This document shows, piece by piece, positions 49,875-59,488 of a DNA stretch of 64,000 nucleotides. Source of the DNA: Affinundibacterium nitidum. GTDB taxonomy: Bacteria > Pseudomonadota > Gammaproteobacteria > Burkholderiales > Burkholderiaceae_D. The position numbers were made by a program, and so were the translations under genes. Under the pieces are notes generated by a model. The model made no database searches and was not told where the DNA came from. It saw only the letters and a program-made list of their open reading frames with translations. Position 1 is the first letter of the stretch. Each line of letters begins with the position of its first letter. The stretch spans positions 62,001 through 126,000 of the forward strand of contig NZ_JACOFZ010000009.1 in assembly GCF_014284155.1 (NCBI RefSeq), given 5' to 3'.

Positions 49875-51239
49875 ATGGCATCTTATTCTTTGTTCGACAA
49901 TCCCGCAAAAACCGAGCCTGTCATCACGGTATCAGCCTTAAACCAAGCGGTGGCGCGGCTTCTCGAGCAAAACTTTCCGCTGACTTGGATTTCCGGCGAA
50001 ATTTCGAACTTCACCCGCGCTGCCTCCGGGCACTGGTACTTCACACTCAAGGATCAAGATGCACAAGTGCGAGCCGTAATGTTTCGCGGGCGGGCGCAAT
50101 ACGCGTCATTTACGCCGAGAGAAGGCGATAAAGTCGAGGTACGCGCTGTGGTCGGACTCTATACACCACGCGGTGACTATCAAATCAATGTCGAAGCAAT
50201 ACGTCGTGCTGGCCTAGGCTCACTTTACGAAACTTTCCTCCGTCTCAAGGCACAGTTAGAGAGTGAAGGTTTATTCGATGCCGACAAAAAGAAAAATATT
50301 CCGATCTTTGTCAAACGTATTGCTATCGTCACCAGCCCGAATGCTGCAGCCTTACGCGATGTGCTCACGGCACTCAAACGTAGAGCTCCCCATGTAGAAG
50401 TTTGCATTTACCCAAGCCCGGTTCAAGGTGAAGGCGCTGCTGCCAAGATCGCCCAAGCAATTGCCACCGCGTCTGCAGACCCGCGCAACGAACTCCTAAT
50501 CGTATGCCGCGGGGGCGGGAGTATCGAAGACCTGTGGGCATTCAATGAAGAGATCGTAGCGCGCACCATTGCGCATTGCGAAATCCCAGTGATTAGTGGC
50601 GTCGGACATGAAACAGACTTTACCATTGCGGATTTTGTGGCTGACCTGCGAGCACCAACGCCAACAGCAGCGGCTGAGTTAGCCGCTACCGCGCAACAAG
50701 ACTGGCTCGCCACAATCGAACACCAAGGTCAACGCCTATATCGCCTCATGCACAGGCAAATCCAGACTCAGACCCAGCAACTCGATTGGACCGCAAGGCG
50801 CTTGATTAGCCCGATCGCCAGTATCGCGAGTAAGCGTCAAAGTCTGCAGATCAGCTCCCAGCATTTACGTCATGCTTTGCAAGTCCCAGCACAACGCGGT
50901 CGACTGCGTTTACAACAATTGCAACAGAGGCTGCAGCAGCATAAGCCACAGACCGCCGGCCTAGAGGCACAAGCGACTGGCAAGGCTGACGCGCTCAAAG
51001 TCGCAATGAATCAGCTACTCCAACAACGTCGCCTGCGTTTAGATCACCTCAAAGAACAACTAGAATTACTCAATCCCCAGCGTACTTTGGAACGTGGCTA
51101 TGTCATTTTAAGTCAGACAGATGGAAGCTTAATCCGCAGTGGTAAAGAACTTCACGCTGACCAACATCTCCTAGTACGTACAGCCCTTGATCTCAATGAA
51201 GTTCAATTGAAGCAGGTCGGAAAACCCCAGAAGTTGTAA
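49875..51239 (+). CDS. xseA: Exodeoxyribonuclease VII large subunit
   Basis: 454 residues. OB-fold N-terminus ([28 protein letters not shown]) followed by the XseA catalytic core ([75 protein letters not shown]), then a Gln/Leu/Arg-rich coiled coil and C-terminal [13 protein letters not shown]. It digests single-stranded DNA with XseB, which is not in the window. It is next to sodB, as in related genomes. Confidence 0.96.
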   Translation: MASYSLFDNPAKTEPVITVSALNQAVARLLEQNFPLTWISGEISNFTRAASGHWYFTLKDQDAQVRAVMFRGRAQYASFTPREGDKVEVRAVVGLYTPRGDYQINVEAIRRAGLGSLYETFLRLKAQLESEGLFDADKKKNIPIFVKRIAIVTSPNAAALRDVLTALKRRAPHVEVCIYPSPVQGEGAAAKIAQAIATASADPRNELLIVCRGGGSIEDLWAFNEEIVARTIAHCEIPVISGVGHETDFTIADFVADLRAPTPTAAAELAATAQQDWLATIEHQGQRLYRLMHRQIQTQTQQLDWTARRLISPIASIASKRQSLQISSQHLRHALQVPAQRGRLRLQQLQQRLQQHKPQTAGLEAQATGKADALKVAMNQLLQQRRLRLDHLKEQLELLNPQRTLERGYVILSQTDGSLIRSGKELHADQHLLVRTALDLNEVQLKQVGKPQKL

Positions 51240-51396
51240 GTCTATTTGCCGAAGAATGTTTGCCCTCAAAAAAAAGTAAGGCGAAGCTGCAAGCAAAGCG
51301 ACAAACGCTTACAATGTCGGTTTGCAGTTTTATTCCCCATAAACGGTAACGCCGTGCCAACATCCGTTGGCGCGACACTTCTTGATAGGAACGATC

Positions 51397-51975
51397 ATGG
51401 AACATACTTTGCCAGCTCTGCCATACGCAATCGACGCGTTAGCACCACACATCTCACAAGAAACGCTGGAATACCACTATGGTAAGCATCACCAAACTTA
51501 TGTGACTAACCTCAACAACCTGATCAAAGGTACCGAGTTCGAAAACTCAACGCTCGAAGAAATCGTTAAGAAATCTTCCGCAGGTATTTTCAATAACGCA
51601 GCGCAAATCTGGAACCACACTTTCTATTGGAACGGTTTGAAACCAAATGGTGGCGGCGTTCCAAGTGGCAAATTGGCAGATGCCATCAATGCGAAATGGG
51701 GTTCCTTCGACGCTTTCAAAGACGCATTCACCAAATCATGTGTTGGCAATTTCGGTTCTAGCTGGACTTGGTTGGTAAAAAAAGCCGACGGCACATTAGA
51801 CATCGTCAACACATCAAATGCTGCAACACCATTGACAACAACGGATACACCATTGTTGACTTGCGATTTGTGGGAACACGCATATTACATCGACTACCGT
51901 AATGCACGTCCAAAATACTTAGAAGCGTTTTGGGCATTGGCTAACTGGGATTTCGCAACAGCGAACCTCGGCTAA
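51397..51975 (+). CDS. sodB: Superoxide dismutase, Fe type
   Basis: 192 residues from the ATG at 51397 (AGGA upstream). Metal ligands lie in [22 protein letters not shown] and [14 protein letters not shown] (Asp and His). FGSSWTWLV and the length point to the iron enzyme of bacteria. It removes superoxide in the cytosol. Codon use is strongly biased, as expected for an abundant protein. Ends at a terminator. Confidence 0.97.
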   Translation: MEHTLPALPYAIDALAPHISQETLEYHYGKHHQTYVTNLNNLIKGTEFENSTLEEIVKKSSAGIFNNAAQIWNHTFYWNGLKPNGGGVPSGKLADAINAKWGSFDAFKDAFTKSCVGNFGSSWTWLVKKADGTLDIVNTSNAATPLTTTDTPLLTCDLWEHAYYIDYRNARPKYLEAFWALANWDFATANLG

Positions 51976-51996
51976 TTCCAAGAAATTTCTGAACTA

Positions 51997-52034
51997 AACA
52001 GAAAAGCCTGTGGTCTATGATCACAGGCTTTTCT
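51997..52034 (+). terminator. Rho-independent terminator of sodB
   Basis: AGAAAAGCCTGTG and CACAGGCTTTTCT form a 13-bp stem with a nine-base loop. The open frame that precedes the M28 gene runs through this stem, which argues for its later start. Confidence 0.88.
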
Positions 52035-52078
52035 GCTTTCGCAACGACAGTCGCGAAACCAACTTTTTTTTATATTCT

Positions 52079-53050
52079 ATGCGACCAATTCCATTTCAAA
52101 TGCCATTTGCGACTGCTCTCCTGGGCTTATTTTTTAGCAGCACACTTCATGCTGCTCCACTCAAGCAAACTGCACCATCAAGCCAAGCGATGCGTGATTT
52201 GCAGACGCTCGCAAGTGCTGAGATGCAAGGCCGCGGCATTGGAACTGAAGGAAGTGAACGTGCTCGTAATTACATACTCAAGCGAATCGCTGAGATCGGT
52301 TTGAAACCATGTTCCAGTCAATTTATTACAGAATTCAATGTCAAAGCGCGCAACACAAGTGAAAGCATTGGCAGAAATGTAATTGCTTGCCAGCCAGGGA
52401 AAACGACTTCAGCAGACTACATTGTGGTATCAGCTCATTATGATCACCTCGGAGTCAACAATCAAAAAATTTACTTCGGTGCAGACGACAATGCTTCCGG
52501 AGTCGCAGGCGTAATCGCTGTTGCAGAATACTTTAAACATAAAACGCCGACGAACAATATTGTTTATGCTTTTTTTGATGGGGAAGAGATCGGTTTAAAA
52601 GGGGCTGCAGCGTTCATCAAGCAACAAACGATTACACTCAATAAAATTGTGGCCAATATTAATTTTGATATGATCGCCCGAGGCGACAAGAATGTTCTAT
52701 TTGCCAGTGGCTCGTACCAAACACCTGCGTTTAGAACTTTGCTTTCAGACTTAAATGGCCGTTACGGCATCCAATTGCAATTCGATCACGATCGCCCTGA
52801 GCAAGGGACTAACGATTGGACCAACCAATCTGATCATTATGTGTTTTACACAGCGGGCATTCCTCACTTGTATTTTGGCGTAGAAGATCATGTCGATTAT
52901 CATAAGCCCAGCGACACTGCTGATAAAGTAAATCCTGTTTTTTTTAATGGTGCCATCGAGCTGCTGCAGAATGCAATCGACATTATCGATAAAGCATCAG
53001 TGACCGTTGATTTTCGAGCGGAACGAAAAAAATACAAAATGCCTGATTGA
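52079..53050 (+). CDS. Secreted M28 family zinc metallopeptidase
   Basis: 323 residues from the ATG at 52079; upstream codons cross the sodB terminator. A signal peptide (MPFATALLGLFFSSTLHAA) leads into an M28 aminopeptidase domain. The co-catalytic zinc ligands are seen in VVSAHYDHLG (His), GADDNASG (Asp), DGEEIGLKG (catalytic Glu and ligand Glu), NFDMIAR (Asp) and HVDYHKPSDT (His). It should remove N-terminal amino acids from peptides in the periplasm or outside. There is no visible RBS. Ends at a strong terminator. Confidence 0.9.
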   Translation: MRPIPFQMPFATALLGLFFSSTLHAAPLKQTAPSSQAMRDLQTLASAEMQGRGIGTEGSERARNYILKRIAEIGLKPCSSQFITEFNVKARNTSESIGRNVIACQPGKTTSADYIVVSAHYDHLGVNNQKIYFGADDNASGVAGVIAVAEYFKHKTPTNNIVYAFFDGEEIGLKGAAAFIKQQTITLNKIVANINFDMIARGDKNVLFASGSYQTPAFRTLLSDLNGRYGIQLQFDHDRPEQGTNDWTNQSDHYVFYTAGIPHLYFGVEDHVDYHKPSDTADKVNPVFFNGAIELLQNAIDIIDKASVTVDFRAERKKYKMPD

Positions 53051-53057
53051 AGAATAT

Positions 53058-53094
53058 AAAAAAAGCCCAGTGCGATGCATTTGGGCTTTTTTTG
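53058..53094 (+). terminator. Rho-independent terminator
   Basis: AAAAAAGCCCA pairs with TGGGCTTTTTT around a GTGCGATGCATT-type loop, followed by further T, after the M28 peptidase gene. Confidence 0.87.
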
Positions 53095-53157
53095 ACAGCA
53101 GTCATTTTTTCGGTATTGAGCTATCAGTACAACATTTAAACCTTGACCCTCACCGCC

Positions 53158-54330
53158 TCATATAGATTTAATCGGAAACAAAAATGCTTCAAACATCTGC
53201 TTCCAAGAGGGCTCTTTCCCATACATGCGAATACCGAGTGTAAATACTCTCGTAGCGGCAGATTTAAACCACCACAAGCACGCAACTAACAGACTTAAAG
53301 AAATCGCCCATTGCCATAAAGGCACCTCGGTGTGGGCCATGCGCAAAGGCATCGCTGCAAAAGAGGTTAAAGGAAAGATACTCAACACTTGCATCATCAT
53401 TCCTTCAGCATTATCAATTCCACTATATGCCAAGGCGACCGGTACGGCAGGTAAGAACATCATAATGCTACGACTAGAATGATTGGGATCATCAATCGTC
53501 GCCGCAAATGCAGCCATAAAACTATTCACCAGTAACAATCCCAATCCGATGAACACAAGATCGCTTATCACTTCCCAAACAGATATTGGAAGAGATAAAT
53601 CACCTTTACCGCTAAATGCTGCGACTCCATTAATAAACACAAAGAAGATAATTCCATAACTGAGCATGGTCTTTAGACAGAACAGCGAGATCCCTAAAAT
53701 CTTCCCTTGTATCCATTGCGCAGGTGTAATCAGGGTCAATAGCTGTTCGGTGACACGATTTTGTTTTTCGCTCGTTATACCAGTAAACAGATATCCAAAA
53801 CCTGAGAAGACACCCATAACCAATAAAAATAAAAGAGCTCCACTCAAAATATCCCTGCCACGTTCGTTGTCGTCTTTGTTCTCCTTTTTTAAGGTTCGAA
53901 CATTAACCTCAGGTAAATCAGTAATGCTTTTTCTCTGTTGCGCATCCAAAGGCAAGGCAGCGATCAAGCGTTGTTGCTGCCAATTCTTAAGGCCTGTCTT
54001 CAGTTTTCCCTGCCAACTCGCTTTTTCTTTGACAGTCAATTGCACTTGATCTTTATCGATCGTGATGACTGCATGCCATGCACCACCGAGGTTTTTCAGC
54101 ACCTCTTCCTGACCTTGATTTCCCAATTGGCTGAATTGAAAACCTTCAATCTTCGGCATCACTCCTTCCGCGAATACCGCAACTTGATAATCTTTATCAA
54201 GAAAGCCTTTAACCATTGGCCAAGCGACGGAGAAACCAAAACCGAGAAGCATTAGGGCCAAAGAAATAATTTCTTGTTTCCATTTGAAATAACGCTTAAA
54301 TTCAAATACTGCAATGGTCCAGAGGTTCAT
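53158..54330 (-). CDS. ABC-2 type transporter permease (NatB-like)
   Basis: 390 residues. One N-terminal membrane helix (IISLALMLLGFGFSVAWPMV), a large extracytoplasmic domain to about 165, then five or six membrane helices (LSGALLFLLVMGVFSGFGYLF; TMLSYGIIFFVFINGVAAF; DLVFIGLGLLLVNSFMAAF; and more). The motif LFTGITSEKQNRVTEQLLTLITP is characteristic of NatB/ABC-2 permeases that export sodium, antibiotics or other small molecules. It begins one base after the ATPase gene ends, so both are translated together. The substrate is unknown. Confidence 0.86.
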   Translation of the reverse strand: MNLWTIAVFEFKRYFKWKQEIISLALMLLGFGFSVAWPMVKGFLDKDYQVAVFAEGVMPKIEGFQFSQLGNQGQEEVLKNLGGAWHAVITIDKDQVQLTVKEKASWQGKLKTGLKNWQQQRLIAALPLDAQQRKSITDLPEVNVRTLKKENKDDNERGRDILSGALLFLLVMGVFSGFGYLFTGITSEKQNRVTEQLLTLITPAQWIQGKILGISLFCLKTMLSYGIIFFVFINGVAAFSGKGDLSLPISVWEVISDLVFIGLGLLLVNSFMAAFAATIDDPNHSSRSIMMFLPAVPVALAYSGIDNAEGMMMQVLSIFPLTSFAAMPLRMAHTEVPLWQWAISLSLLVACLWWFKSAATRVFTLGIRMYGKEPSWKQMFEAFLFPIKSI

Positions 54331-54331
54331 C

Positions 54332-55297
54332 TCATACTCCTAAATCAGCGATTTGAGTTTGTACAACTTGGGGTGCTTGTGATGCATTGTGGGTCTGCAC
54401 GGCAGCAAGGTATAGATCATGAAGACTTGGACGCTGGTGTCCGAAGTCAATCAACTGACCGACTGCCATTAGTTCTGACAGCAGTTGATTAACAGTGCAT
54501 CCATCGCGAATCTCAACTAAGACTTGCTTGTCATTAATTTCGACATTTTGGACCGCACCACAAGCTTCGATTTTTTCCCGTTCGGGCAACTCGACAAAAC
54601 TAACGCCATACAATTTGCGAGGGCTCAACTGCTCAATCACTTCATTCAAATTGCCGAGCGCAACTTCTTGTCCTTTGTTAAGTAATAGCATTTCATCGGC
54701 TAAGCGCTCGATCAAAGCCATTTGGTGTGCACTTAAGAGGATGGTGGTCCCACTTTGACGCAACTCATTCAATATGGTCAAAACATGTTCTTGATTCACT
54801 GGATCTAAACCTGAAAATGGCTCATCAAGCACCAGTAGTTGAGGATGATGAATTAAGCAACTGATCAACTGCACTTTCTGCTGGTTACCCTTTGAGAGCT
54901 TACTCAAGTTGTCTTTGGCTTTATCTTGTAAATCAAAGCGCGGTAACCAGTGCGCTAGCTCTTCGCTGATTTGCTGACGACTCAAACCGCGAAGCTTACC
55001 GATATAAGTCAAGTTTTCCACAACTGATTTGTCTGGATAAAGGCCCCGATCTTCAGGCAAATAGGCAAAACTAGTTTCAGGTAAGGAATCAACAATTTCA
55101 CCGTCAATGCGCACCGTGATCGATCCTGCGTCTGGTTTTGTTAATCCCACCAACATGCGAATGAGCGAAGACTTACCTGCGCCGTTAGGCCCCAACAAAG
55201 CAAATACTTTCCCTGGACTGACCCTAAAACTCAGACCACGCACTGCCTGCACTGTACTGTAAGACTTCTGTACTGCATCGACGACTATCTCTATCAT
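54332..55297 (-). CDS. ABC transporter ATP-binding protein (NatA-like)
   Basis: 321 residues from the ATG at 55297, with GGGAG six bases upstream; the frame can be opened four codons earlier without support. Walker A LLGPNGAGKSSLIRML, signature LSKGNQQKVQ, Walker B LLVLDEPFSGLDPVNQ and the switch His in LLSAHQMALIERLAD are present. A C-terminal regulatory tail of ~90 residues is typical of NatA-type exporter ATPases. Pairs with the permease that follows. Confidence 0.92.
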   Translation of the reverse strand: MIEIVVDAVQKSYSTVQAVRGLSFRVSPGKVFALLGPNGAGKSSLIRMLVGLTKPDAGSITVRIDGEIVDSLPETSFAYLPEDRGLYPDKSVVENLTYIGKLRGLSRQQISEELAHWLPRFDLQDKAKDNLSKLSKGNQQKVQLISCLIHHPQLLVLDEPFSGLDPVNQEHVLTILNELRQSGTTILLSAHQMALIERLADEMLLLNKGQEVALGNLNEVIEQLSPRKLYGVSFVELPEREKIEACGAVQNVEINDKQVLVEIRDGCTVNQLLSELMAVGQLIDFGHQRPSLHDLYLAAVQTHNASQAPQVVQTQIADLGV

Positions 55298-55480
55298 AAG
55301 TACTCCCAAGAATACGGACGGAATCTATCAAGCATCCGATATCACTTAAACGATATCAGGAAGCCACATAAACAAGGATAAGGGAAAAACACTTGTTGAT
55401 CACCAAGGTCGCGACGAAGCACGACTATTGGTGACCAAAGTACGAAGCAGCGCAAGCTCTAGGCGACTTATATAGACGAC

Positions 55481-56446
55481 TTACTCAGGCTTCTTGAATT
55501 TAAAGATGGGAGCTAAAAAGCGATCATAAAGCTGATAAGCAATCAACACTAAAGCACCGGCAATAACACCTACAACAATATCAACGAAAGCAGGAATCAA
55601 TACACCTAATACAGAACCAAGATAGGCAATAGTCGATGTCGCCTCAACCAAATGATGAGAGAAATCCCCGATCGCATGGACGCCATGGGTCAAAATGCCG
55701 CCGCCTACCATGAACATCGCGACCGTGCCAATCACTGTCAAAGCTTTCATAAGCCATGGTGCAAAAGCGACGAAACCATCACCAATTTTTCGCTGTAATT
55801 TGTGCCACAAAGAATCACTCTTATTGCGCAACAAATAAAAGCCCATATCATCGAGTTTCACGATCAAAGCAACAAAACCATATACGCCTACCGTCATAAT
55901 CAAGCCCACACCTGCCAACACTGCTAAGCGGGTTGAAAATGCCGATTCAGCGACGGTACCCAAAGTAATAATAATGATCTCAGCGCTCAATACAAAATCG
56001 GTACGGATCGCACCTTGAATCTTATCCGACTCATAGCTAACGAGGTCGACTTCGTCGCTGGCGACCTGTTTCAATAACTCTGCTTCTTCTGCCTTTTCTT
56101 CAGCTTCCGAGTGCAGGAATTTATGAGCGAGTTTCTCGAAACCTTCAAAACACAAATAAGCGCCGCCCAACATCAACAGTGGCATGATCGCCCATGGCGC
56201 CAAGGCGCTTAGCAGTAGGGCCAACGGTACGATAATCATTTTGTTTTTCAGTGACCCTTTGGCAACGGCCCACACCACAGGCAATTCCCGTTCCGCACGA
56301 ACACCATTGACCTGCTCTGCATTCAAAGCCAGATCATCACCCAACACACCTGCCGTTTTCTTTGCAGCAACTTTCGTCATGAGGGCAACGTCATCCAACA
56401 CTGTCGCAATATCGTCGAGTAAAGTTAAAAGGCTAGCACCGGGCAT
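55481..56446 (-). CDS. DUF808 family membrane protein (YedI-like)
   Basis: 321 residues from the ATG at 56446. Reads MPGASLLTLLDDIATVLDDVALMTKVAAKKTAGVLGDDLALNAEQV, the family hallmark, and has about seven hydrophobic segments; an acidic Glu-rich cytosolic segment lies at about 110-135 (EAEEKAEEAELL). The family is widespread and of unknown function. It is monocistronic. Confidence 0.88.
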   Translation of the reverse strand: MPGASLLTLLDDIATVLDDVALMTKVAAKKTAGVLGDDLALNAEQVNGVRAERELPVVWAVAKGSLKNKMIIVPLALLLSALAPWAIMPLLMLGGAYLCFEGFEKLAHKFLHSEAEEKAEEAELLKQVASDEVDLVSYESDKIQGAIRTDFVLSAEIIIITLGTVAESAFSTRLAVLAGVGLIMTVGVYGFVALIVKLDDMGFYLLRNKSDSLWHKLQRKIGDGFVAFAPWLMKALTVIGTVAMFMVGGGILTHGVHAIGDFSHHLVEATSTIAYLGSVLGVLIPAFVDIVVGVIAGALVLIAYQLYDRFLAPIFKFKKPE

Positions 56447-56608
56447 ATACGTTATTCTCAAAAAGTAAAATAAAACAACCCGCCACATCGCTATGGCGAG
56501 ATTTCTAAAAACAAAGCAAAATTTTACTGTAGTTGAGTGATCTAGTCGGTCTTTTTTTGACGGTCAAATTTTTTTATCTTCACCATTGCAAAAAATTAGG
56601 GGAGATCG

Positions 56609-56653
56609 ATGAACTTCAATATGCTTGCCATGGTCTATGGTGGCATATTTTAA
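56609..56653 (+). CDS. Possible micro-ORF upstream of the S9 peptidase gene
   Basis: A 14-codon ORF (MNFNMLAMVYGGIF) preceded by AGGGGAG, one of the strongest ribosome-binding sites in the window, at good spacing. It ends 46 bases before the S9 peptidase ATG, which has its own weaker AGGGA. It could be a leader peptide or simply chance. Confidence 0.35.
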   Translation: MNFNMLAMVYGGIF

Positions 56654-56699
56654 AAACAAAAACGGACACTCTCCGAAACCCAACAAACCAAGGGATGAT

Positions 56700-59411
56700 A
56701 TGCAAAAACGGATAATTGCCATCAGCATCGCACTAATTTTTAGCAGCAGTATTCAATTTTGCGCACATGCGGTCGCAGCGGAAGGAATCGTTACCGACAA
56801 GCTTGCTGTGCAAAAGCTAAAAGCAAATGAGCTCAGCTTAGAGCAATTGTTCCGCGCAAAAAGTTATATGGGTAAAACGGCTAGACAGCTGCGATTCAGC
56901 GAAGATGGCCGTTATCTTGCCTACCTATGGAACCCCTTTAATGAGGAAGGTAGCGACCTCTACATCTACGATACGCAAAACGGCAAGAGCCATCGCATTA
57001 CATCACCCGCCATCATGAGAAATGTCGATGCACCCGAAGACTGGGATCGTTTCGATAAAAAACTCAAACAAAAAGAAACCGACTTGGCAGAACGGCAAGC
57101 GAAAGCCGAGGCCCAAGCTGCCTACCTGAGGGGTGAAAAAGTCAATTTAAATCAATGGGAAGAAGCAGCCATCGACGTCCTAAAAAAGGAGCTCGCTGAG
57201 AAAAAACTTAAAGATGCTGCACTCAAAGCTGAAAAGGATGCAGAGATCTCAAAAGAGAAAGCAGCGTCAGAGGCATTAAAACAAGAAAAAGCAAAAACTG
57301 CAGACGTATCCAAATTGGATACTGAAGCTAGCAAAACAACTGAGACAAAAAAAGAAACTGTTGCCAACAAAGATAAAAAAGAGACTGAAAAAGAGTTATG
57401 GGAACTACGCGACGAACTCAAAAAGAAGCTGAATAAAGAAAAATTAAAGGCCAACGATTTGTATCCTGGTGTCGACAATCTCGTCTGGGCAAAAAAATCA
57501 AATGAGCTGATTTTCCAATATCGTGGCGACTTATTCCGACAAAAAATGGACGGTAGTTCGTTTGAAAGATTAACCAAGACAGATAAAGCCGAGCGCATCA
57601 TTTCCTACAGCGCAAATGACAGCGGTTATTTGTACATGGATGACAAGCGTATCTATCAAACTGATTTCAATAAAAGTCAATTGCGCCAGCTCAATCCTGA
57701 ACTAATCCACGCTGATGATGTTGAAAAAAAATACGCCATCAGCAGCACTACTTTAAGTGAGGATAAACAATGGATGGCCATTGCAGCCACGGCCGGTCCT
57801 GCTGATCCATCCAAAGCACCAAGCGGGCGTCAAGTTGAAATCATGAATTATTCTGAACGCTTCGCTACCGCCAAAAAAGTCGGGCGTGAAGTCTCTGATG
57901 ACAAACGTAATGTCCCAGCGACGGCATTGTATATTCGTCGCGTGTCCGATGAGTCGATGCGTCAACCGAATCCTGTCTTTACCAACGATGGAGGCGATGT
58001 TTGGTTTGAAATGAGTCGCGTGAGTTTTAGCAAAGATGGCACCCAATACACATTCTCGACTTGGGAACGTGAAAAGGAGTTACTTCGCATTTATGTTGGA
58101 CAAACAGAGAGCAATAGCAAACCCAAGATGGTATTCGAACGGCGTGGCAATGTTGGTCATGAGGTCGTCGATGTAGTGGCTCCGCAATTTACGCCTGATG
58201 GCCAACAACTGATCGCGGTACTTGATGAACAAGCTTATCGCCAACCTTACCGCATCAACACCAGCAGCGGCGAGGCGAGCAGCATTCTGAAAGGTGATTT
58301 TGAAGCACATCAAATTGTGGGTTTCACACCTGACAGCCGCTTCATGTTTGTGCTAGCGAACCGCGACGACTTCGCTGCGATGAATGTTTTTAGAGTCGAA
58401 CTTAGCTCAGGCGCAATGACAAGCTTTGGAAAAACTGCCGATTTTCATCGCACCACTGCAGTCACCGAAAATGGTGACAAAATCGCTAGTGTGGCGGGTC
58501 AATGGTCGACTCCGCCAGAATTAAAACTAATCGACGTTCAGTCTCAGAAAAACGGACAATACCAACAACAGACTTTGACGCAAAGCCATGACCCGGCATG
58601 GAACGCAGTCCACTTGATTCAACCAGAGCGCTTTCATTTTACGAATCGTCATGGCGACCAGATCCAAGCGTACGTGTTTAAGCCCAATCAATGGAGCTCA
58701 TCGGACAACCGTCCTGCGATTGTCTACACCTACGGCGGTCCCTTAGGTGATCGTCACATTATTGAAACCGATAGTTTCCAGGCGACGGCCTATCAGTTTG
58801 GCATGTATATGGCGGCAAAGCACGGCTATGTTACGGTTGCCGTCGATCCGCGCGGACACTCGAACTACGGCCGAAAGTTTTCCGATGCGAACTGGGAACA
58901 AGTGGGTCTGCCGCAAAGCGAGGACCTGGAAGATTTGGTCAAATACATGGACGCTAAACTAGGCGTCGATCGCAAACGGATCGGATTGACGGGTTGGAGT
59001 TTTGGCGGATTCCAAACTCAGTACACGATGTACACCCGTCCCGATTTATTTGCAGCCGGTATTGCTGGTGCGGGGCCAACAGAATGGGAAAACTACAATA
59101 GCTGGTACAGTGGACGAACGATTGGCAAAGTTGATCGTAATAAGCCGAACTTGCGCCGTTATTCGCTTCTACCGCTTACGGTTGGTTTGAAAAAACCATT
59201 GATGCTGGTGCACGGCATGCAAGATCCAAATGTATTATTCCAAGACACTGTCAATGTATATCGTGCACTGCTAGAAAACGGCAAAGAAAGCTTAGTGGAT
59301 TTATTCCTAGACCCCGATGGAGAACATGGTATGGGTGGTGCCGTGAAGCCAAAAGCTTGGCATAAGAAGTACGAGACATTCTTTCTGCAGCACTTAGGAC
59401 GAAATCGATAA
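56700..59411 (+). CDS. Secreted S9 family prolyl oligopeptidase-type peptidase with coiled-coil insertion
   Basis: 903 residues from the ATG at 56700 (AGGGA upstream; the longer open frame begins inside the micro-ORF). A signal peptide is followed by a beta-propeller and a C-terminal alpha/beta hydrolase domain. The triad is Ser767 in GWSFGG, Asp842 in MQDPNV and His876 in DGEHGMGG. Unusual is an insertion of about 140 residues (roughly 110-250), very rich in Lys, Glu and Ala and predicted coiled coil, in an early propeller blade. The protein should cleave proline-containing or other oligopeptides outside the cytosol. Confidence 0.9.
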   Translation: MQKRIIAISIALIFSSSIQFCAHAVAAEGIVTDKLAVQKLKANELSLEQLFRAKSYMGKTARQLRFSEDGRYLAYLWNPFNEEGSDLYIYDTQNGKSHRITSPAIMRNVDAPEDWDRFDKKLKQKETDLAERQAKAEAQAAYLRGEKVNLNQWEEAAIDVLKKELAEKKLKDAALKAEKDAEISKEKAASEALKQEKAKTADVSKLDTEASKTTETKKETVANKDKKETEKELWELRDELKKKLNKEKLKANDLYPGVDNLVWAKKSNELIFQYRGDLFRQKMDGSSFERLTKTDKAERIISYSANDSGYLYMDDKRIYQTDFNKSQLRQLNPELIHADDVEKKYAISSTTLSEDKQWMAIAATAGPADPSKAPSGRQVEIMNYSERFATAKKVGREVSDDKRNVPATALYIRRVSDESMRQPNPVFTNDGGDVWFEMSRVSFSKDGTQYTFSTWEREKELLRIYVGQTESNSKPKMVFERRGNVGHEVVDVVAPQFTPDGQQLIAVLDEQAYRQPYRINTSSGEASSILKGDFEAHQIVGFTPDSRFMFVLANRDDFAAMNVFRVELSSGAMTSFGKTADFHRTTAVTENGDKIASVAGQWSTPPELKLIDVQSQKNGQYQQQTLTQSHDPAWNAVHLIQPERFHFTNRHGDQIQAYVFKPNQWSSSDNRPAIVYTYGGPLGDRHIIETDSFQATAYQFGMYMAAKHGYVTVAVDPRGHSNYGRKFSDANWEQVGLPQSEDLEDLVKYMDAKLGVDRKRIGLTGWSFGGFQTQYTMYTRPDLFAAGIAGAGPTEWENYNSWYSGRTIGKVDRNKPNLRRYSLLPLTVGLKKPLMLVHGMQDPNVLFQDTVNVYRALLENGKESLVDLFLDPDGEHGMGGAVKPKAWHKKYETFFLQHLGRNR

Positions 59412-59427
59412 GTAGCCGAATAAAGTA

Positions 59428-59468
59428 AAAGGCCTCGCGTTCCGTCATATCAGGAAAACGAGGCCAAT
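59428..59468. terminator. Stem-loop between S9 peptidase and repeat lipoprotein genes
   Basis: GGCCTCG and CGAGGCC with inner TTCC/GGAA pair around GTCATATCA; on the reverse strand TTTTACTTT follows, so it probably ends the leftward gene and may serve both convergent genes. Confidence 0.65.
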
Positions 59469-59488
59469 TTGAAAAACACGATCTAAGA

